NCBI GenBank assembly: GCA_021307315.1
Contig: JAJSPD010000003.1
Coordinates: 1,116,001-1,180,000, forward strand
DNA from: Bisporella sp. PMI_857
Taxonomy: Eukaryota > Ascomycota > Leotiomycetes > Helotiales > Helotiaceae
Direction: 5' to 3'
Length of the DNA: 64,000 bases
Below, piece by piece: positions 33,139-47,223 of this stretch (positions are counted from its first letter, which is position 1; each line of letters opens with the position of its first letter). The position numbers and the translations under genes were made by a program. Below the pieces are notes generated by a model, which worked only from the letters and a program-made list of their open reading frames with translations, did not search any database and had not been told where the DNA came from.

Positions 33139-33885
33139 CTAAGCTCCCTGAATAGCTCTAACCCTAGCCGCGCTCTCCTCTCTCATCAACTCCATCCTCA
33201 GCTGGCTCTCCGTCTCCAACACCCTAATCCTTACGGCGCACTCCTTCGCCTCCGTCATTCTGATCGCCGTCTTCCGCGCCTTACTCTCTTCCTCCACGGC
33301 CGTCCTGCGAGCCTCACATACGCCGTCCTCCGTCACGCGCAACCTTTCCCTCAACACCTCCCCCGAGCTCCTCACCTCCTGGATCTCCGCCTCCGTCTTC
33401 TCCTCGACGGCCGAAACCATCACCTCAGCCATGGCATCCGCAAGCGCATCTCGCGCAAGCCGCTCGTGGGACAGGGTATGCGTGATCTCGCTCAGCCGGA
33501 GCCGTTTCTCCTCCTCGACGGCGAGGACCATGGCCTCCCGCACCGCGTCGTCGATCATGTCCTGCCCGATCCGCTTTTTGAGCCCCGTCTGCTCGATCTC
33601 CCTGATCTTCGCCCGCCCTTCCTGCATCACGGAAACGATGCGGGCCGGGTGCAGGAGCAGGTTGAGGTCGTCTTGCCTGGCTCGTCGGTGCTTGCCATTG
33701 GCTTTGGTGTTCTTGATCCGGGCGGCGCTCTCGTTGCGAAGGTTCTTCATGCGCTGCTCTAGGACGTGCATGTCGTTCCCCGCGGATGGGTCTTCCAGAG
33801 GCGATGGAGTTTTCGAGGCATGGCCTTGCAGCTCGGAGAAGAGCTCTTCGTCCCAGTCTGATGAGGATTTGCGAGGAGATGACAT
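33139..33885 (-). CDS. Coiled-coil hypothetical protein, 248 aa
   Basis: A single-exon frame from the ATG at 33885 to the stop at 33139. After a Ser-rich start ('MSSPRKSSSDWDEELFSEL') nearly the whole protein is charged and helical, with heptad-like runs: 'EQRMKNLRNESAARIKNTK', 'AVREAMVLAVEEEKRLRL' and 'ALADAMAEVMVSAVEEKTEA'. A repeated theme of A-V-E-E-E/K followed by charged residues suggests internal duplication of about 35-40 residues. There is no signal peptide or membrane segment. The gene is markedly more GC-rich than its surroundings. I do not recognise a family. The opposite strand also has a long frame, but its composition (Arg/Ser/Cys) is that of a shadow. Confidence 0.6.
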   Translation of the reverse strand: MSSPRKSSSDWDEELFSELQGHASKTPSPLEDPSAGNDMHVLEQRMKNLRNESAARIKNTKANGKHRRARQDDLNLLLHPARIVSVMQEGRAKIREIEQTGLKKRIGQDMIDDAVREAMVLAVEEEKRLRLSEITHTLSHERLARDALADAMAEVMVSAVEEKTEAEIQEVRSSGEVLRERLRVTEDGVCEARRTAVEEESKARKTAIRMTEAKECAVRIRVLETESQLRMELMREESAARVRAIQGA

Positions 33886-35604
33886 TTAATATTCTTGATT
33901 AGCGGTTTTGGAGGAAAAATTTAGTGGACGGGTTGAGTGGCTTCAGCAATTTGGGAGCCAGAGGTTCTTTTGTAGAAGCTTTAGCTGAAAGAACTGCTAC
34001 ATTAGACATAAGGAAGCAAACACTGAACGGCACATGCGACACCTGGGCACAAAGGTTTGTTTCCTGAAGTTTCTGGATCAAAATGACTCTTTGTGTTGAG
34101 TAATATCCAGCACTCATTGAATCAAGTTCGATTTAATCAGTTTGTGAGTTGGAAATAACATTCCTTTGCACACAAACTTCAGGGCCCGTTAATAGAAAAT
34201 CTTGGTCCCATCCTGCAGCACAACAAGCAAAATTATAAGTATTTTATAGGTGCCTTGATAATTGGAAGTTAGCAGACAGAAACAGAATAAGTAAAATGAT
34301 ATAGTCTTTGTCCAGTGCTTTCTGAATGCTGGCAGTGAGCTTCTAGTTACAGCCAAACATTCACGAATCTTACTATACCATAGGAAAGAGAGGCAGAAGG
34401 GAGAGCTCTGAAACTCCTTCTCGCTTTCATGTGCCAGAAGGCTTTGACTCTCCTTTAGCCTAAGTCTGTTGCTCCTTCACAATGCGTTGCTCCAATCCTT
34501 TTCCTTTGGCGCGAGATATTCAGATGTTTGTCACATGTAAATGAAAGGGCAGGTCTAGATACACTTCTATATCCCAAAATGGCATAGAGTTAAACATGCA
34601 ATCCCGTGTATGTTCCGTTTAAAAGCTTCGGTCTGGGGAAGAAACTATCAATTGAAACCATCGCCTTGAAGCCCCCCGCTCATGTAGTTAAGTACAAACA
34701 CTGCTTTTTATAGAACGATAATGCAAATCTCCAACTGAAAGAAGAAAAAAAGGGGGAAGAGGAGGGGGGCCAGGTATCTGAGACTTCCGATACCCTGGCC
34801 AGCGCCAATAACCATACAATGGACTTACGAAATATCGCTGGAGGGATACCTATAGACACCTCTTTCAAATTTTGTGCTTTGCACTCTCATTTATTGCAAC
34901 TTAGATATGGAAGTGCACGCCAATGGCGGACAATCTGTAGCAGCAAATTCTGCCCCAAACAACACAGCCAAAAAAGAATCTTTGCTCTATTGATCATCAA
35001 ATGAGCATTTGATAACTTTGGACTTATCTTTAGAGAAAATTCTTCGGGATATACGAGCTGGGAGCCTGGTCATGTATCCTTGTCATGTAAGCGTCCATAC
35101 TGCGTAGAGATGTTGGTTCAAGGGAATATAGAAATCCATGCATAACCAACTGGTAACCGATATCCTCATGATTACTTACTACAAGATGAGGGGGGAGGGG
35201 GGGGAGAACTTATGTCGCAGCTTGAAGTACAAGGCCTTTAGAGTTCTCTTTGTGGGAGCTGGGTAATCATTCACGGGCCGTAGGTCCTATGTGCTTGGCT
35301 CGATAATAGTATTTTGACCAATTCTTTCTTTCAAGTTTGGAAGCGCCTGAGCTACTTTTAGTAATACCGCTGGGAAATTCCAAATGCTCCCACTCCGAAA
35401 AGACAAGCGAGAATGAAGCAGTAGTAACGTAACACGCATATCCAGAATCCGTTCTTGATCAATGCCAAAATACGCATGGCCCAGGGCCGGGCGAAGTTGA
35501 AGCCTTCTCGAATTCTTGGTGAACCGAGGTTTGCGTTCTCTAAGATAGACTTTTGTGGTCTCTCAAACTCCTCTTGAGCTCCGCTCGAACGATATGCGAG
35601 TCTC

Positions 35605-35622
35605 CACACACACACACACACA
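35605..35622 (+). repeat. (CA)9 microsatellite
   Basis: Nine CA units in non-coding sequence. Confidence 0.9.
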
Positions 35623-36758
35623 TAAGCTTCCACAAGTCCGGATGCTCTCACTGGCATTCTAAGCGGGATACCCCTGAGCTAGCGTGTGCCTATGACCTCA
35701 GGGGAATGAATGGCATGTGAAAATTCAGAATGTATGAAAGATATCTCACACTGATGTGATAGTGAAGTCAAAGTTTTCGCAATTCTCTATACCAGTTGAC
35801 CAACATTAAGCAAGGATTCATATAAAGGAGCCTCCTACTATACATGACCTTTTGAGAAACGTCATTCGCAATTTGAGTCTTACTTGGGAGATCGAGTATG
35901 GAAAGCTGACTTGAAATTAAGAGAACAACAAATCTAAACGGATATATGAATAGCGCCGGAAATATGCATATCAGTCACCTGCAGCACAGCTCCCCCGGAT
36001 TTCCCATAAAGCGCTTCCGCCGTAACCTGGTGGAAAACATGGTTTCCGGGGTGTTTCTTCTTGTTCATGGCAGCTTCTGGTCTGTGTTATCGGGGGCGTA
36101 TGAGGGCTTGACGAAGCACGTGTACCGGAGGGGTATTCGCGGGGGAGGAGATTGGAACGAGCGTGACATACAGTGCTTGTGGTGGCTGAAGGATCCTGTT
36201 TAAACCCTGGAATCTTCTCAATATGGAGGATCTGCAGTAACTTCAATACAGCGCAGTAGAGTGATACTTTTTCGTGTTCGCATTTCTTATGATGTGCTTG
36301 GCCCGTCGAGTCAGGGTACCTGATTAACCCCTCGAAAGCAAAATGAGGAAAGCCACCATTTCTTTTTTAGGCCATCTGTGGGCGTCAGCGTAATAAACGC
36401 GCATCCCGAGTTTTTCTGCTTTGAGATCGGCACCCGCTCGTGAAATGGCGTTCTGGGCAGCCTAATAAAATATGGCATAATGACAGGGAAACTCGTATTG
36501 AGGCTCGCTCTCCAGGGGTAAGTGTTGCCAACTTGATGGTCGGTGGAAGTTATCTGACGAATGAGAAGCCGTTCCCTCTTTTCAGTAACTGATTTTTTTA
36601 TGTTAAGCAATGGTCGATCAGTTCTTGATTCTCGGATGAGCCTAATGCCCCATGGCCGGCAACGGGGATACTTGATATAGAAGATCCATTCTGGAAACGG
36701 TGCATGTAACCCGATTCAGGCACCATCCGAACTTTAGCGCCTAACAACCCTTCCCCCA

Positions 36759-36793
36759 CACCCCGCAACCCCATGGTGGTGTGTTGCGGGGTG
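36759..36793. repeat. GC-rich 11-bp perfect inverted repeat
   Basis: Arms CACCCCGCAAC (36759-36769) and GTTGCGGGGTG (36783-36793) around a 13-nt loop. Each arm carries the hexamer GCGGGG in opposite orientation, matching the CreA consensus SYGGRG. About 560-590 nt upstream of the esterase ATG. Confidence 0.7.
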
Positions 36794-37201
36794 GCTGACG
36801 ATACAATACAATACGCTATCAGTACCATAGTATGATAGGGCTCATGCCCCTCCTCCCTCAACCTATCAACCGGCTTGTTCGGACATCAATCCACACTCCT
36901 CACTACCTGGAGAATTACACACTCTGGGCGTTACTTCTTTTGATCTTGAAGCATGTGCTTAACACGATCACTACTAGAGGTGGGATCTCAAGGCTGAAGG
37001 TTGACCACCGGAACGCGGGGAAATTAATGAAGCCGTTAAGATGCAGTCGGGCGCAGATCCTAATCCAGAATGAAAGATCGTCACCTGGCCTAATATAGTG
37101 GAGTAATATCAAGATTTGGCCCGAGGTGACATGTGGATTTTCCCAAGAAAAAAAAAAGTATTGATGCTCTCCAAGAGCTCCAGTATATCGTTTATGGAGT
37201 G

Positions 37202-37215
37202 GTGGGGTTGTGGGG
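37202..37215 (+). promoter_or_regulatory. Two adjacent CreA-type GTGGGG sites
   Basis: GTGGGG at 37202-37207 and 37210-37215, spaced 2 nt, about 140 nt before the esterase ATG and just upstream of a TATA box. The SYGGRG hexamer is common by chance; the adjacency and position make it more credible. Carbon catabolite repression is inferred. Confidence 0.35.
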
Positions 37216-37247
37216 GAATAGATGCCAAAGAAAGAATGAGAAAATAC

Positions 37248-37255
37248 TATATATG
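37248..37255 (+). promoter_or_regulatory. TATA box of the carboxylesterase gene
   Basis: TATATATG about 100 nt upstream of the ATG at 37352, a normal distance for a filamentous fungal promoter. Confidence 0.5.
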
Positions 37256-37351
37256 CATAGCTCTGCAGCAGTTGAGTTAAGACTTTGGTAAGCTTGTCTT
37301 GAGCTCCATTCCAGTTCTATCCAGGTGAAGGCCAAGCTAAAGATTATCATC

Positions 37352-39140
<1,789 letters not shown>

Positions 39141-39497
39141 GCGTATTTGGGATGGGAAAATGGAATGACATGTAATGAGCTATGACTAATATATTATGGT
39201 ACCCAAACATCTATTTGCATACAGGACCATCTTGTGATAGCCTTACAGTGACTATTTTATGATATGACCTCATTCCTCGCCTTGGGGCTCATATTGGGGA
39301 CACGGAGCACTGCGTATCGTCCGCGGCGGAACCTTAATAGAGATGCATCAGCCTCCTCCACCAAATAACATGAGCATTGCGGCACTAGCCGGAACTATAC
39401 TAGCACAGCGAGATATAGAATAGACAGATGGTAGCCCTTAGAGACTTTCAAGAATGTGATTATATTCTTTTTAAGCATTTTGTTGATTAAACATTGC
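39141..39497. other. Convergent 3' intergenic
   Basis: AT-rich spacer between esterase and polygalacturonase 3' ends. No gene seen. Confidence 0.5.
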
Positions 39498-40997
39498 TTA
39501 TGAAGCAGAGCAGTTGATCCCTTGCAGGTCAGAGGTATCAAAACCAGAGCATATCCATTTGGGAGTTTTCCCACTTGGTGGAGTGATAGAAACATTACGG
39601 GCATGAATATTAAAGCATTGCTATCAACAACATCAGTCTATAAGTTCGGTAATGGCAATAATCGTATGACTAACCTGTGGTGATGAGCACACAAGCGTGC
39701 CTACTTTGGGATCATATTTCTTGGATCCCGTTCCCCAGAAGTCGATAAAGTAGATATCTGAAATTATCATCTTTGACTGCAGCGTTGTAAGCATATTGGC
39801 TCATACGATTCAGGGTCATTTAAGAGGTAATCTTACAGGATATAGCTCGCAGAGCGTAAGATTCGACTGGCCATAGCATTGATTGACTTCTATCGCATAA
39901 TCATTGTTGATGTTATGGAACTTCTCGTAAGTAACGTTCTTCACATATCCAGAGCCTCCACCTCCGCTCAAGCCCGGCTGAAAATCGGTGTCGATTCCAG
40001 GCCAAACCTTGATACGAGCACCGTCACTGGCGTTTGCCATTGTGTTGTTGTAGACGTATATATTCTCAACAATGTCATACTGCAAAACATATTGGCCAAG
40101 AGACCCCACAGATATGCCGTGAGACCCATTGCATGACAGTCCTTGAACCACGATGTTGGTGCTGTTAGGCTTAAACGAGACGCAATCATCACCGTTATTG
40201 ATAACAGAATTCTGGATGACAATTGAGTCAGAGCGGTAGGTATCCCATCCGTCGGTGTTCTTCGCAGTGTTCTTGCTTGTGCTTTTCACATTGATTGTTA
40301 TGTCGCTGATGAGGATGTCTGAGCTGTTGGCAATCAAGTTGAACCACTATGAATTGGTTAGCACGGAACCATCCTAGTCCAGAGCTGTACCTACTTGAGG
40401 CGAGTTGATCATGTTAAGCCCAGTAACACTTCCGCCTTTGAGGCCATCTAAGACAAATAGAATTGGGCGTAGGAGGGTTGGTTCAACAGCAAACTGGTCA
40501 AACCACGCCTGCCCTTTACCGTCGAGCAAACCGACCCCTCCTCCAAAAATATTAACATCTTTGCCTCCTATGCGCAAAAACGAAGATGAACTTTGAAAAG
40601 CATATTTGAAAGAGTTTGCCACCCAATAGGTGATATTATCAGTGAAAGCAACTGTGCCTGTTAAAGCTACGTCCACATGATTCAAGAAGGTCAGGTCGAG
40701 GGCTGTTCCAATGGTGTAGTTCAAGTTTAAGACCACAGTGCCGCCGTTATTGCAGTCATGGAAGGCTTTCAAAATTGCGGGAGCATCGTCCGTACCGTTA
40801 CCTTTGGCCTTCACGTAGCAAGTCTTGAATCTGGGCGGAGATGTTGGCTGAGGGCGCCCACAATGGTGTGGCCATGGTTTTGTATTTGGCCTTTGGATAA
40901 GTCCCTTGCCGACGTAGCCATTCGACACGGCGGGAGACGCGTTGGCAACGACTGCCAGAACCGTCACAAGGGACGTGGTGAGAAGGCTGCACAACAT
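39498..40997 (-). CDS. Exopolygalacturonase, glycoside hydrolase family 28
   Basis: Secreted pectinase cleaving alpha-1,4-galacturonosyl bonds of (de-esterified) polygalacturonate. Exons 40997-40395, 40346-39837, 39776-39675 and 39620-39498 give 445 residues, all in phase; introns are 48-60 nt. Signal peptide: '[20 protein letters not shown]'. GH28 catalytic blocks, in order: NTD in 'KNTDGWDTY' (Asp 233), the DD pair in '[11 protein letters not shown]' (254-255), His277 in '[13 protein letters not shown]', and R-x-K in 'GARIKVWPG' (312-314). The 'GDDC' context and the long C-terminus with '[19 protein letters not shown]' fit exo-acting fungal enzymes. Many N-x-S/T sites indicate glycosylation. 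Divergent from the pectin methylesterase gene. The exo rather than endo mode is inferred from resemblance. Confidence 0.92.
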
Positions 40998-41907
40998 AAT
41001 ATGTCCTAGGAGATTTGCTGAAAGGAAGGCGATGGTTCTCAGTCAGGGGAGAGAAATTGACCTTCGCGACAGGTGATGATATACAAAAAGTCGTCGGATA
41101 GATACGCTAATTGCAAGACCATTTCCCACCTAGTATCGTAAATTATGGTCCATTTTTTTGCATTCGGAGTGGATTCTAAGGTGGGCAAGCTTTTTATTTT
41201 TCCATCACTTAGAAGGCTTGGCTTGATTGACTTTTAGAATAGCACGTGTAGAAGTGGCCACTGGATTTGCTGTCCAATCGAAGAGAACAGTTCGTCCCAC
41301 CGTTCGAATGACAAGACCGGGGACCTGGAGAAGTTTGTTTCCCCGCTGCGGATAGAATGGCACTAAGTCCAGGGGTGCATGATCTATGACGCGAATCCGG
41401 ATATGACCCACGGATATCAGTGGGATATCCCGTGTCTAAACTAACTGCATCCGATTCAATTCCGCCATCGACTCTCAGCCACTTGAGGGGTGAGCTCTCC
41501 CTGACCCTATGCCCGGAAAAACTTTTTGACGGTTTCTTTCTAGCTGTTGCATGCCTCTCAATAATAAATGTCGTGCGGCTCCGCATTCTCCTTCCAATTA
41601 GCCTAATAGAGCTACCCCATGTCATTTAGTTCGCGGAGCAATTTGTGGCAATTCTTCCTCCACTCACGATTGCCGAACTGTGTGCTAGTGCTGCCCTTTT
41701 ACAATTGATATCATTGAACAAAAAAGTTTGCGCGTACGAAAGCTGCGTTGAGGTAGCGGTGTTGTATATCCTGATGCAGGTACTTATATGGCCGAATGTC
41801 TTGGAGCGAGGTTTGGCCAAGGCATACCATCTTGACTGATAAGTGATCAACCGGTCTCGGCATATTTACTCGCCAGTCACATCTTCTTAGTTCTGAATAT
41901 TATCATT
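40998..41907. promoter_or_regulatory. Shared divergent promoter region of the polygalacturonase and pectin methylesterase genes
   Basis: 910 nt between the two start codons. Two CreA-type hexamers lie close together in opposite orientation: CCGGGG at 41317-41322 and CCCCGC (GCGGGG on the minus strand) at 41341-41346. Minus frames at 41205-41411 and 41209-41625 look partly protein-like ('PQRGNKLLQVPGLVIRTVG') and may be a remnant, but I cannot name a family. Confidence 0.4.
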
Positions 41908-43189
41908 ATGTTTGGTTTCAATCATTTTCTTCTGTTGTGTACCAGCCTAGCAACATTGGCAAACACAGCAAGCATCCCATCGCAGGACTATGCAAGCTGT
42001 CAGAGGAAAACCTCGAATCCACTAGAAGGTTGCCCTCCAAGGACGATATATGTGAGCCAGACGGACAAGAGGGCAGGGTTCCAATCCATTCAAAGTGCAA
42101 TTGCCTCCATTCCAAATGACACGACACCTTATGTCATCTTGATAGCTCCTGGCATCTATACAGAGCAACTCAATGTGACACGACGAGCACCTCTTACGTT
42201 GTTGGGCATAACAAATCGGCCGTGGTTGAAGCAAGCCTATGCTGATATCAATGTTAATTCCACCCATCAAAATGAAGTCCAGATATACTGGAATTCGGCT
42301 AATCATAATGCGGTCTTCACGGACAACGTTTTCACTGGCGTGCTGACAGTTGGGCCAAACCTGAACGCCACCTTGACAGGATCCGGCCCGACCGGTTTTG
42401 CTGTGCCGGAAGATACGCCTTTCGGTTGTACTGATTTCCGTGCGTACAATATCGACTTCAGGAATGAGGAATATCCGTACTCGAACGGACCAGCTCATGC
42501 CCTAGGAGTAAGCCGAGCAAATGCTGGCTTTTACTCATGCGGCTTTTATAGCTGGCAAGACACTGTGTGCCACTCGATTACACGTTCGGGACTCTGCTGA
42601 CACGGACCAGATTTATATCGGCAAGCTAGGCAATGCCTATTTCTATGATACTATTGTCGCCGGCCAAACAGATTTCCTTTATGGCTTCGGAACCTTATGG
42701 ATTGAGAAATCCACGCTTTCTCTTCGCAATTGTGGTGGAGGCATCACGGCGTGGAAAGGAACGAACACGACTTTTGAAAACAAGTACGGCGTGTATATCT
42801 CCAACTCGCAGGTGATTGCTGCCAACACTACCATCGCACCCAAAATTCAGGACAGGTGCTCCTTAGGCCGACCATGGAATGCGTTGCACCGAAGTGTGTT
42901 CATGAATACCTATTTTGACCCTAGCATTTTACCTGCTGGATACACCATATGGGCTGGGACTGTGGATGGTAGGCTTGGCGTGAACACAACAATGGCGGTA
43001 TACGACGTATATGGCCCGGGCTATGATGCTGCTGCTGAGAAGGCTAGCAATATCACTCTTATATTTGGTGATCAAGATGCAAAACCCTATAGGAGGCCAG
43101 TCGACGTGTTCATGAAGCCAAATGGCCAGCAGCCGAATATTGCCTGGATTGATCCTGTGGTGTTATTGCTGGGGAAGTTGTCGTTATAA
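41908..43189 (+). CDS. Pectin methylesterase (pectinesterase), CE8
   Basis: Secreted enzyme removing methyl esters from homogalacturonan, preparing it for polygalacturonase. Exons 41908-42564 and 42611-43189 give 411 residues. The 46-nt intron (GTGTGC donor, branch GCTGAC, acceptor CCAG) rebuilds 'GFYSWQDT' plus 'IYIGKLGNAYFYDT'. Signal peptide: 'MFGFNHFLLLCTSLATLANT'. Family motifs: 'APGIYTEQLNVTR' (80-92, G-x-Y-x-E), QDT with Gln217 and Asp218, 'GQTDFLYGFG' with Asp240, and 'CSLGRPWNALHRSVFMNT' with Arg306. Together these supply the usual catalytic Asp pair, Arg and Gln. Length and order are normal. Divergent from the exopolygalacturonase gene, with which it is functionally paired. Confidence 0.93.
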
Positions 43190-45353
43190 AGCCCTGCGTA
43201 CAAAGTAGCACAGTAGTTAGTCTTAGACTCGAGGAATTAGTTTCTTGCACACGTCAACCACAATAGATTCCTTAATAGGGGCTGTGACATCCTTGATAGC
43301 GGCTTTTGGACTGGCGCGATAGACGCCTCGCGTGTTCTCGCCTATTTACGAGATTTTTTTTGGAGAACATTGTTGTTGCCTAAGGTGTTAACAACGCCGA
43401 AGTAGGCAATCTATCAACATCCCCCCATAAGAGACATCATGCATATGACAGCATTATTGGGTACATCAGCGTAGTCCTGAACATACTCATGAATGTCGCA
43501 ATTGGGTATAAGTTTCATAGGTACTTTCAGAGACTCTCTGCAATCACCAAAATCCGATATACTTTGATATGGTTTTCATCCAGGATCGGAATTGGCACCA
43601 CGCTAAAATACATGAATGGGTTAGTGCTGAGAATATCAAGATATAGTGATATTTCAATGTTTCCAAGTTTCCCATCTCTACGCTTTCAAAGTCAATCGAT
43701 TCCTGCTGCAATATGTTTTGTGAAGTCTGTGATATAGAAAGTCACTCCAAAGTCCAGCCCTGTCAGCCTAAACTTACCCTGCTGGTAAGATTGAGGATAT
43801 TTTCATTGCTTAGAATAAGAAAGAATCAAAGTTCGTGTTCAACGCAGAGACATTGCAAACCCAGGTTAACGCCAACAAGGCGACTCGGAGTGGATTGTAT
43901 GAGTCAATCTCCCACCATTCTGTAGACAGCACAGAACAAGAATATATTCATGAACGAATTTTTCATTATTATGACCCTTGAAAGTCAAAAGGCCAGTTAC
44001 CAAAGTCCGAGCTATTGACAAAATTAGTGGCTAGAACTCTTATCTTATGACCAGAAAAGCCCAGTTATGGAAACTTTGTTCTTGAAAGAAAGATAAAATG
44101 AGAAGCAGATTCCTGAGCATAGAATACGCCTGAAAAGGAGACTACGAGTACTGTACAATCCGGACTAAAGGTTGGCCGTACCGTTGTGCGATGCGAATAA
44201 AGGCTCTAGATTATAGTATGGGTAATATTACCATCATATCATTTGCTCCTTTGATTAAATAGATGGGATGATGGTCCCTTAATGTATGATGGCATAAAGA
44301 GCCAACGGCTTTCCTCTAATTACCTCAGGGCATATGTTCACCTCTGAACGGAAAGGTTCGCAATGTAACTCTATAAGTTGCTTGAAAGCGGGAATGGGTT
44401 CTTTGATCATAGGTTCGGACGTCTCCGCTAGACTCTGCAATCTACAAGCTTTGACCTCACCATCCTGGGCCACCAATTTTCCCTATAGGAACTTGAGGGT
44501 GAGTTGTCATTCATTTCCCTTTGAACTTATTCTCTTGCAATCGAAATTGCACGATCCCCATACCACATTCAACAACCGACAATGAAGGGAATGCTTTGCA
44601 CAAACGCGTTTCTTGATTGATACCATCATGGCATGACCGGAGCCTGAGGCTTGGAGGCATCACGAACCGAATGAGCTTAAAATGGTGAGATATGGCATTT
44701 CAAAGCCCAAGTCCAGTCGTTGCCTCCCAAGCAAGTCCTTGACAGAGTTCTTCCTGCTCTGTTCAGCAAGTCTCCCTCTTCTGTTAGTGAAACTCCTACT
44801 GATATACCTCCTACTATTGAATCATCTCTCACAGCTCAAACCCCGACAGCCGCCACCAGACTTGCCTCCCCTTGGCCGAATTGAATGCCAACTCAGCCAG
44901 ATATGGGTATGGAAATAGAAATGGTACTGGACATGGACATTGGGCGAAGCGAAGGTAGAGAGAAACAAACCACTCAAAATGGCAAGAACAGCACTAACAT
45001 ACCACATCCTTCCAGATTCGACCAATAATCGCCGTCCGCCAAAGGCCGCATCAGCCGCTATCAATATTGCCTTACAGTCTATAATCACCCACATGCGGAG
45101 TCCTGACCAGTCTGATACAGCCTTGACCGTTGAATTATTTTCCTCTTTCACTGTACAAAAACGAAACTGTTGGAGACATCGGCAATCACCCAATCCACAC
45201 AACGACCAGTCTGTTCAAGTAAACGGCCTTTTATTGACACGTTTTGTCGTTGCACCAGATATTGCTCCAAATACTTGAACTACAACTGCGACCGGCAACA
45301 TCAACACTACCTTGTCAGCATAGCCTCAGACACCCACTACTTCCTCAGTTGCA
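43190..45353. other. Long intergenic stretch, no gene seen
   Basis: 2.1 kb, AT-rich on the left and more C-rich from 44680 towards the next gene (probable promoter and leader). Frames at 43489-43925, 44682-44918 and 44940-45278 have no domains or splice support. Confidence 0.5.
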
Positions 45354-47223
45354 ATGGCAGGAGCAGACAATCTGTTTGATGTGATCAACTGGAAGGAGTC
45401 GGGGAGTATACCAAGGCCTGAGGATTCGCCAGAGCCAGTAACTGCAACCCTTGAAAAGGTCACATACAATACAGTTGGCTCAATTATCGACCCCAAAGCT
45501 GTGCCCCAATTTACAGCGCCAAATCGTATTCAACGAGAAGGTTCTGGCCGAAGGCCTTTGTTAGGAATAATACCGGGAGGTAACCGTCACAATGAGAATT
45601 ACTACCAGACCCGCAACCACTCCCAGCATCTGAATGTTCAAAATTCCATGCACTACTCCAAACAATTCTCTCAGAGCCCGGTCAATGCCAACTTCATCCA
45701 TAACCAGACACCCAATCCTTCGTATTCATCTTACTCAGCACGCTCCACTCGGTCAGGTACAGGTACACAACCGCAGTTGATGGAGCCGGAGATCGACGTT
45801 TTGAGACAGAACTTTGGTAGGACCTCTCTTCTTTCGTGTTGAAGCCCTCAACTGATCAACAATTCAAGGTACAGCTCGCCCAAGAATGCTCTCAGCTACC
45901 CACCTAGATACGGAAAGCATTTCAGATCCTGGCCATAACGAATTCTTGAGCCTTGCCCTGAGGGAGCGCTTGATGTGTCAGAGTGAGGAAGATGAGGATT
46001 TCCCCTTGGGAATGCGGGGTCTCCAACCCGGCTGTATGGCTTTTGATTCCCGAGCAAGAGTTGAGGCAGCGGAGGATAACACTTTGTACAACTTCGACCA
46101 AGCTCCCTTTCATGCTCATGTAAAGATGCAAACCCTCCAGCGACTAGCGAAGTTTACTAACCCCATGCAAACCCTTGCTCAAAACCGTCTTTCAGAGTTG
46201 GCTATTGCTAAGGCTCAAGAAGTTACATTCTCTCCCAAGGATCCACAAACGGCAATCGAGATGTTGTTACGCAACAAGCTTTCCAGTTCCTCCTCCTCAT
46301 ACTCAATAACTACTTCAACTGAGACCGGCCAAGGAGAATTAGATCGTGCATACAAATTTCCTCCAGCTGGTTCGGAAGAATCCTCGACTCTGCGTTCCAA
46401 CCCACTATATGGAATTCTTAGCAATGTTGCCGCTGAAGAAGCTAGTTCTGCGCCACCGGCAAGAGGCCCTCAGCCTCTAACAGCTGGACCTCCCGGACAG
46501 CGACAATTCCACCCCATCAGCAGATTTGGTGTGAATCAAATTGAAGGTCCATACGCATATGCTGGCATTCCATACAATGCTCCTCTCGGCGACTTGAATC
46601 CCTCGATGCTCAAGCCCTTTGTTCCCCACATCAAGCCTCCGGGCGACTTTGCCAACCCTGCATACGTAACGTGGAAGCCGGCCTACACGGACACTCTGTG
46701 TAGGACGGATGCAATGAAATATTATTTAAATGGCCTTGGAGATGTGAACGTAGGCGCTGTTGAATTTAGAGAGTTGACTGCTTCTGAAAAGGTAATGATG
46801 GCTAGACGCGACAGACTCACCCCGGAGGAAAGAGCCAAAATCCTGCGAAAAGAGAATAAAATTGACCATTACGAAGGCCAAAGAAGGATTGGAATGTCGT
46901 ATAGCGACTTCTATAACGAGTATGCAGAGAAATTAGCAGCAATGCATGCCGGGGAGACTTCCAGGCCACCTCGTCCTTCTCCTTTGGAGGTCATCAAAAA
47001 GACCAACCCCGTTACTATTGAAGAAATGAATAGCAAACCCCTTCACGAGGTTGCAGCGCCTCTCCTCGAAATACTTTATGGTAGCATGCTGCGCAATCGT
47101 GAGCCTGAGAAACTCAGAATGAGCCGCTGGGTCAGACCAGATGATAGGTACATTGACAGTAGCGAGGAAGGCGGAAATACCAGCTTCGGAGAGGACTGGG
47201 GACTTGGTAAGCGACACATTTAA
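45354..47223 (+). CDS. Conserved-looking hypothetical protein, 605 aa
   Basis: Two exons, 45354-45816 and 45869-47223, with a 52-nt intron (donor G|GTAGGA, branch-like ACTGAT, acceptor TTCAAG). Phase is kept and 'VLRQNF' joins 'GTARPRML'. The N-terminus (1-155) is disordered and Asn/Ser/Gln-rich. The middle has 'AHVKMQTLQRLAKFTNPMQT' and 'QTAIEMLLRNKLSSSSSSY'. A structured-looking part follows: 'GPYAYAGIPYNAPLGDLNPS', 'KPAYTDTLCRTDAMKYYL' and 'LTPEERAKILRKENKIDHYE'. The C-terminus is acidic. No signal peptide, membrane segment or known domain. A role in RNA or translation control would be speculation. Start is the ATG at 45354, preceded by a C/A-rich leader. Confidence 0.75.

Larger units (their letters stand above)
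33886..37247. other. Long intergenic stretch before the cell-wall cluster
   Basis: 3.4 kb without a convincing gene. Contains a CA microsatellite (35605-35622), G-rich runs near 35188-35202, an 11-bp GC-rich inverted repeat (36759-36793) and the distal part of the esterase promoter. Frames at 35358-35657, 35946-36203 and 36598-36861 lack domains. Confidence 0.5.

Noticed and set aside
33431..33889. Long plus-strand frame opposite the coiled-coil gene
   Set aside because: Arg/Ser/Cys-rich antisense shadow caused by high GC at third positions of the real minus-strand gene.
35358..35657. Minus frame with a hydrophobic C-terminal segment
   Set aside because: Runs through a CA microsatellite and has no other coding support.
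41205..41625. Protein-like minus frames in the polygalacturonase/pectin methylesterase intergenic region
   Set aside because: Overlapping frames without start, domain or splice support. A remnant is possible but cannot be shown.
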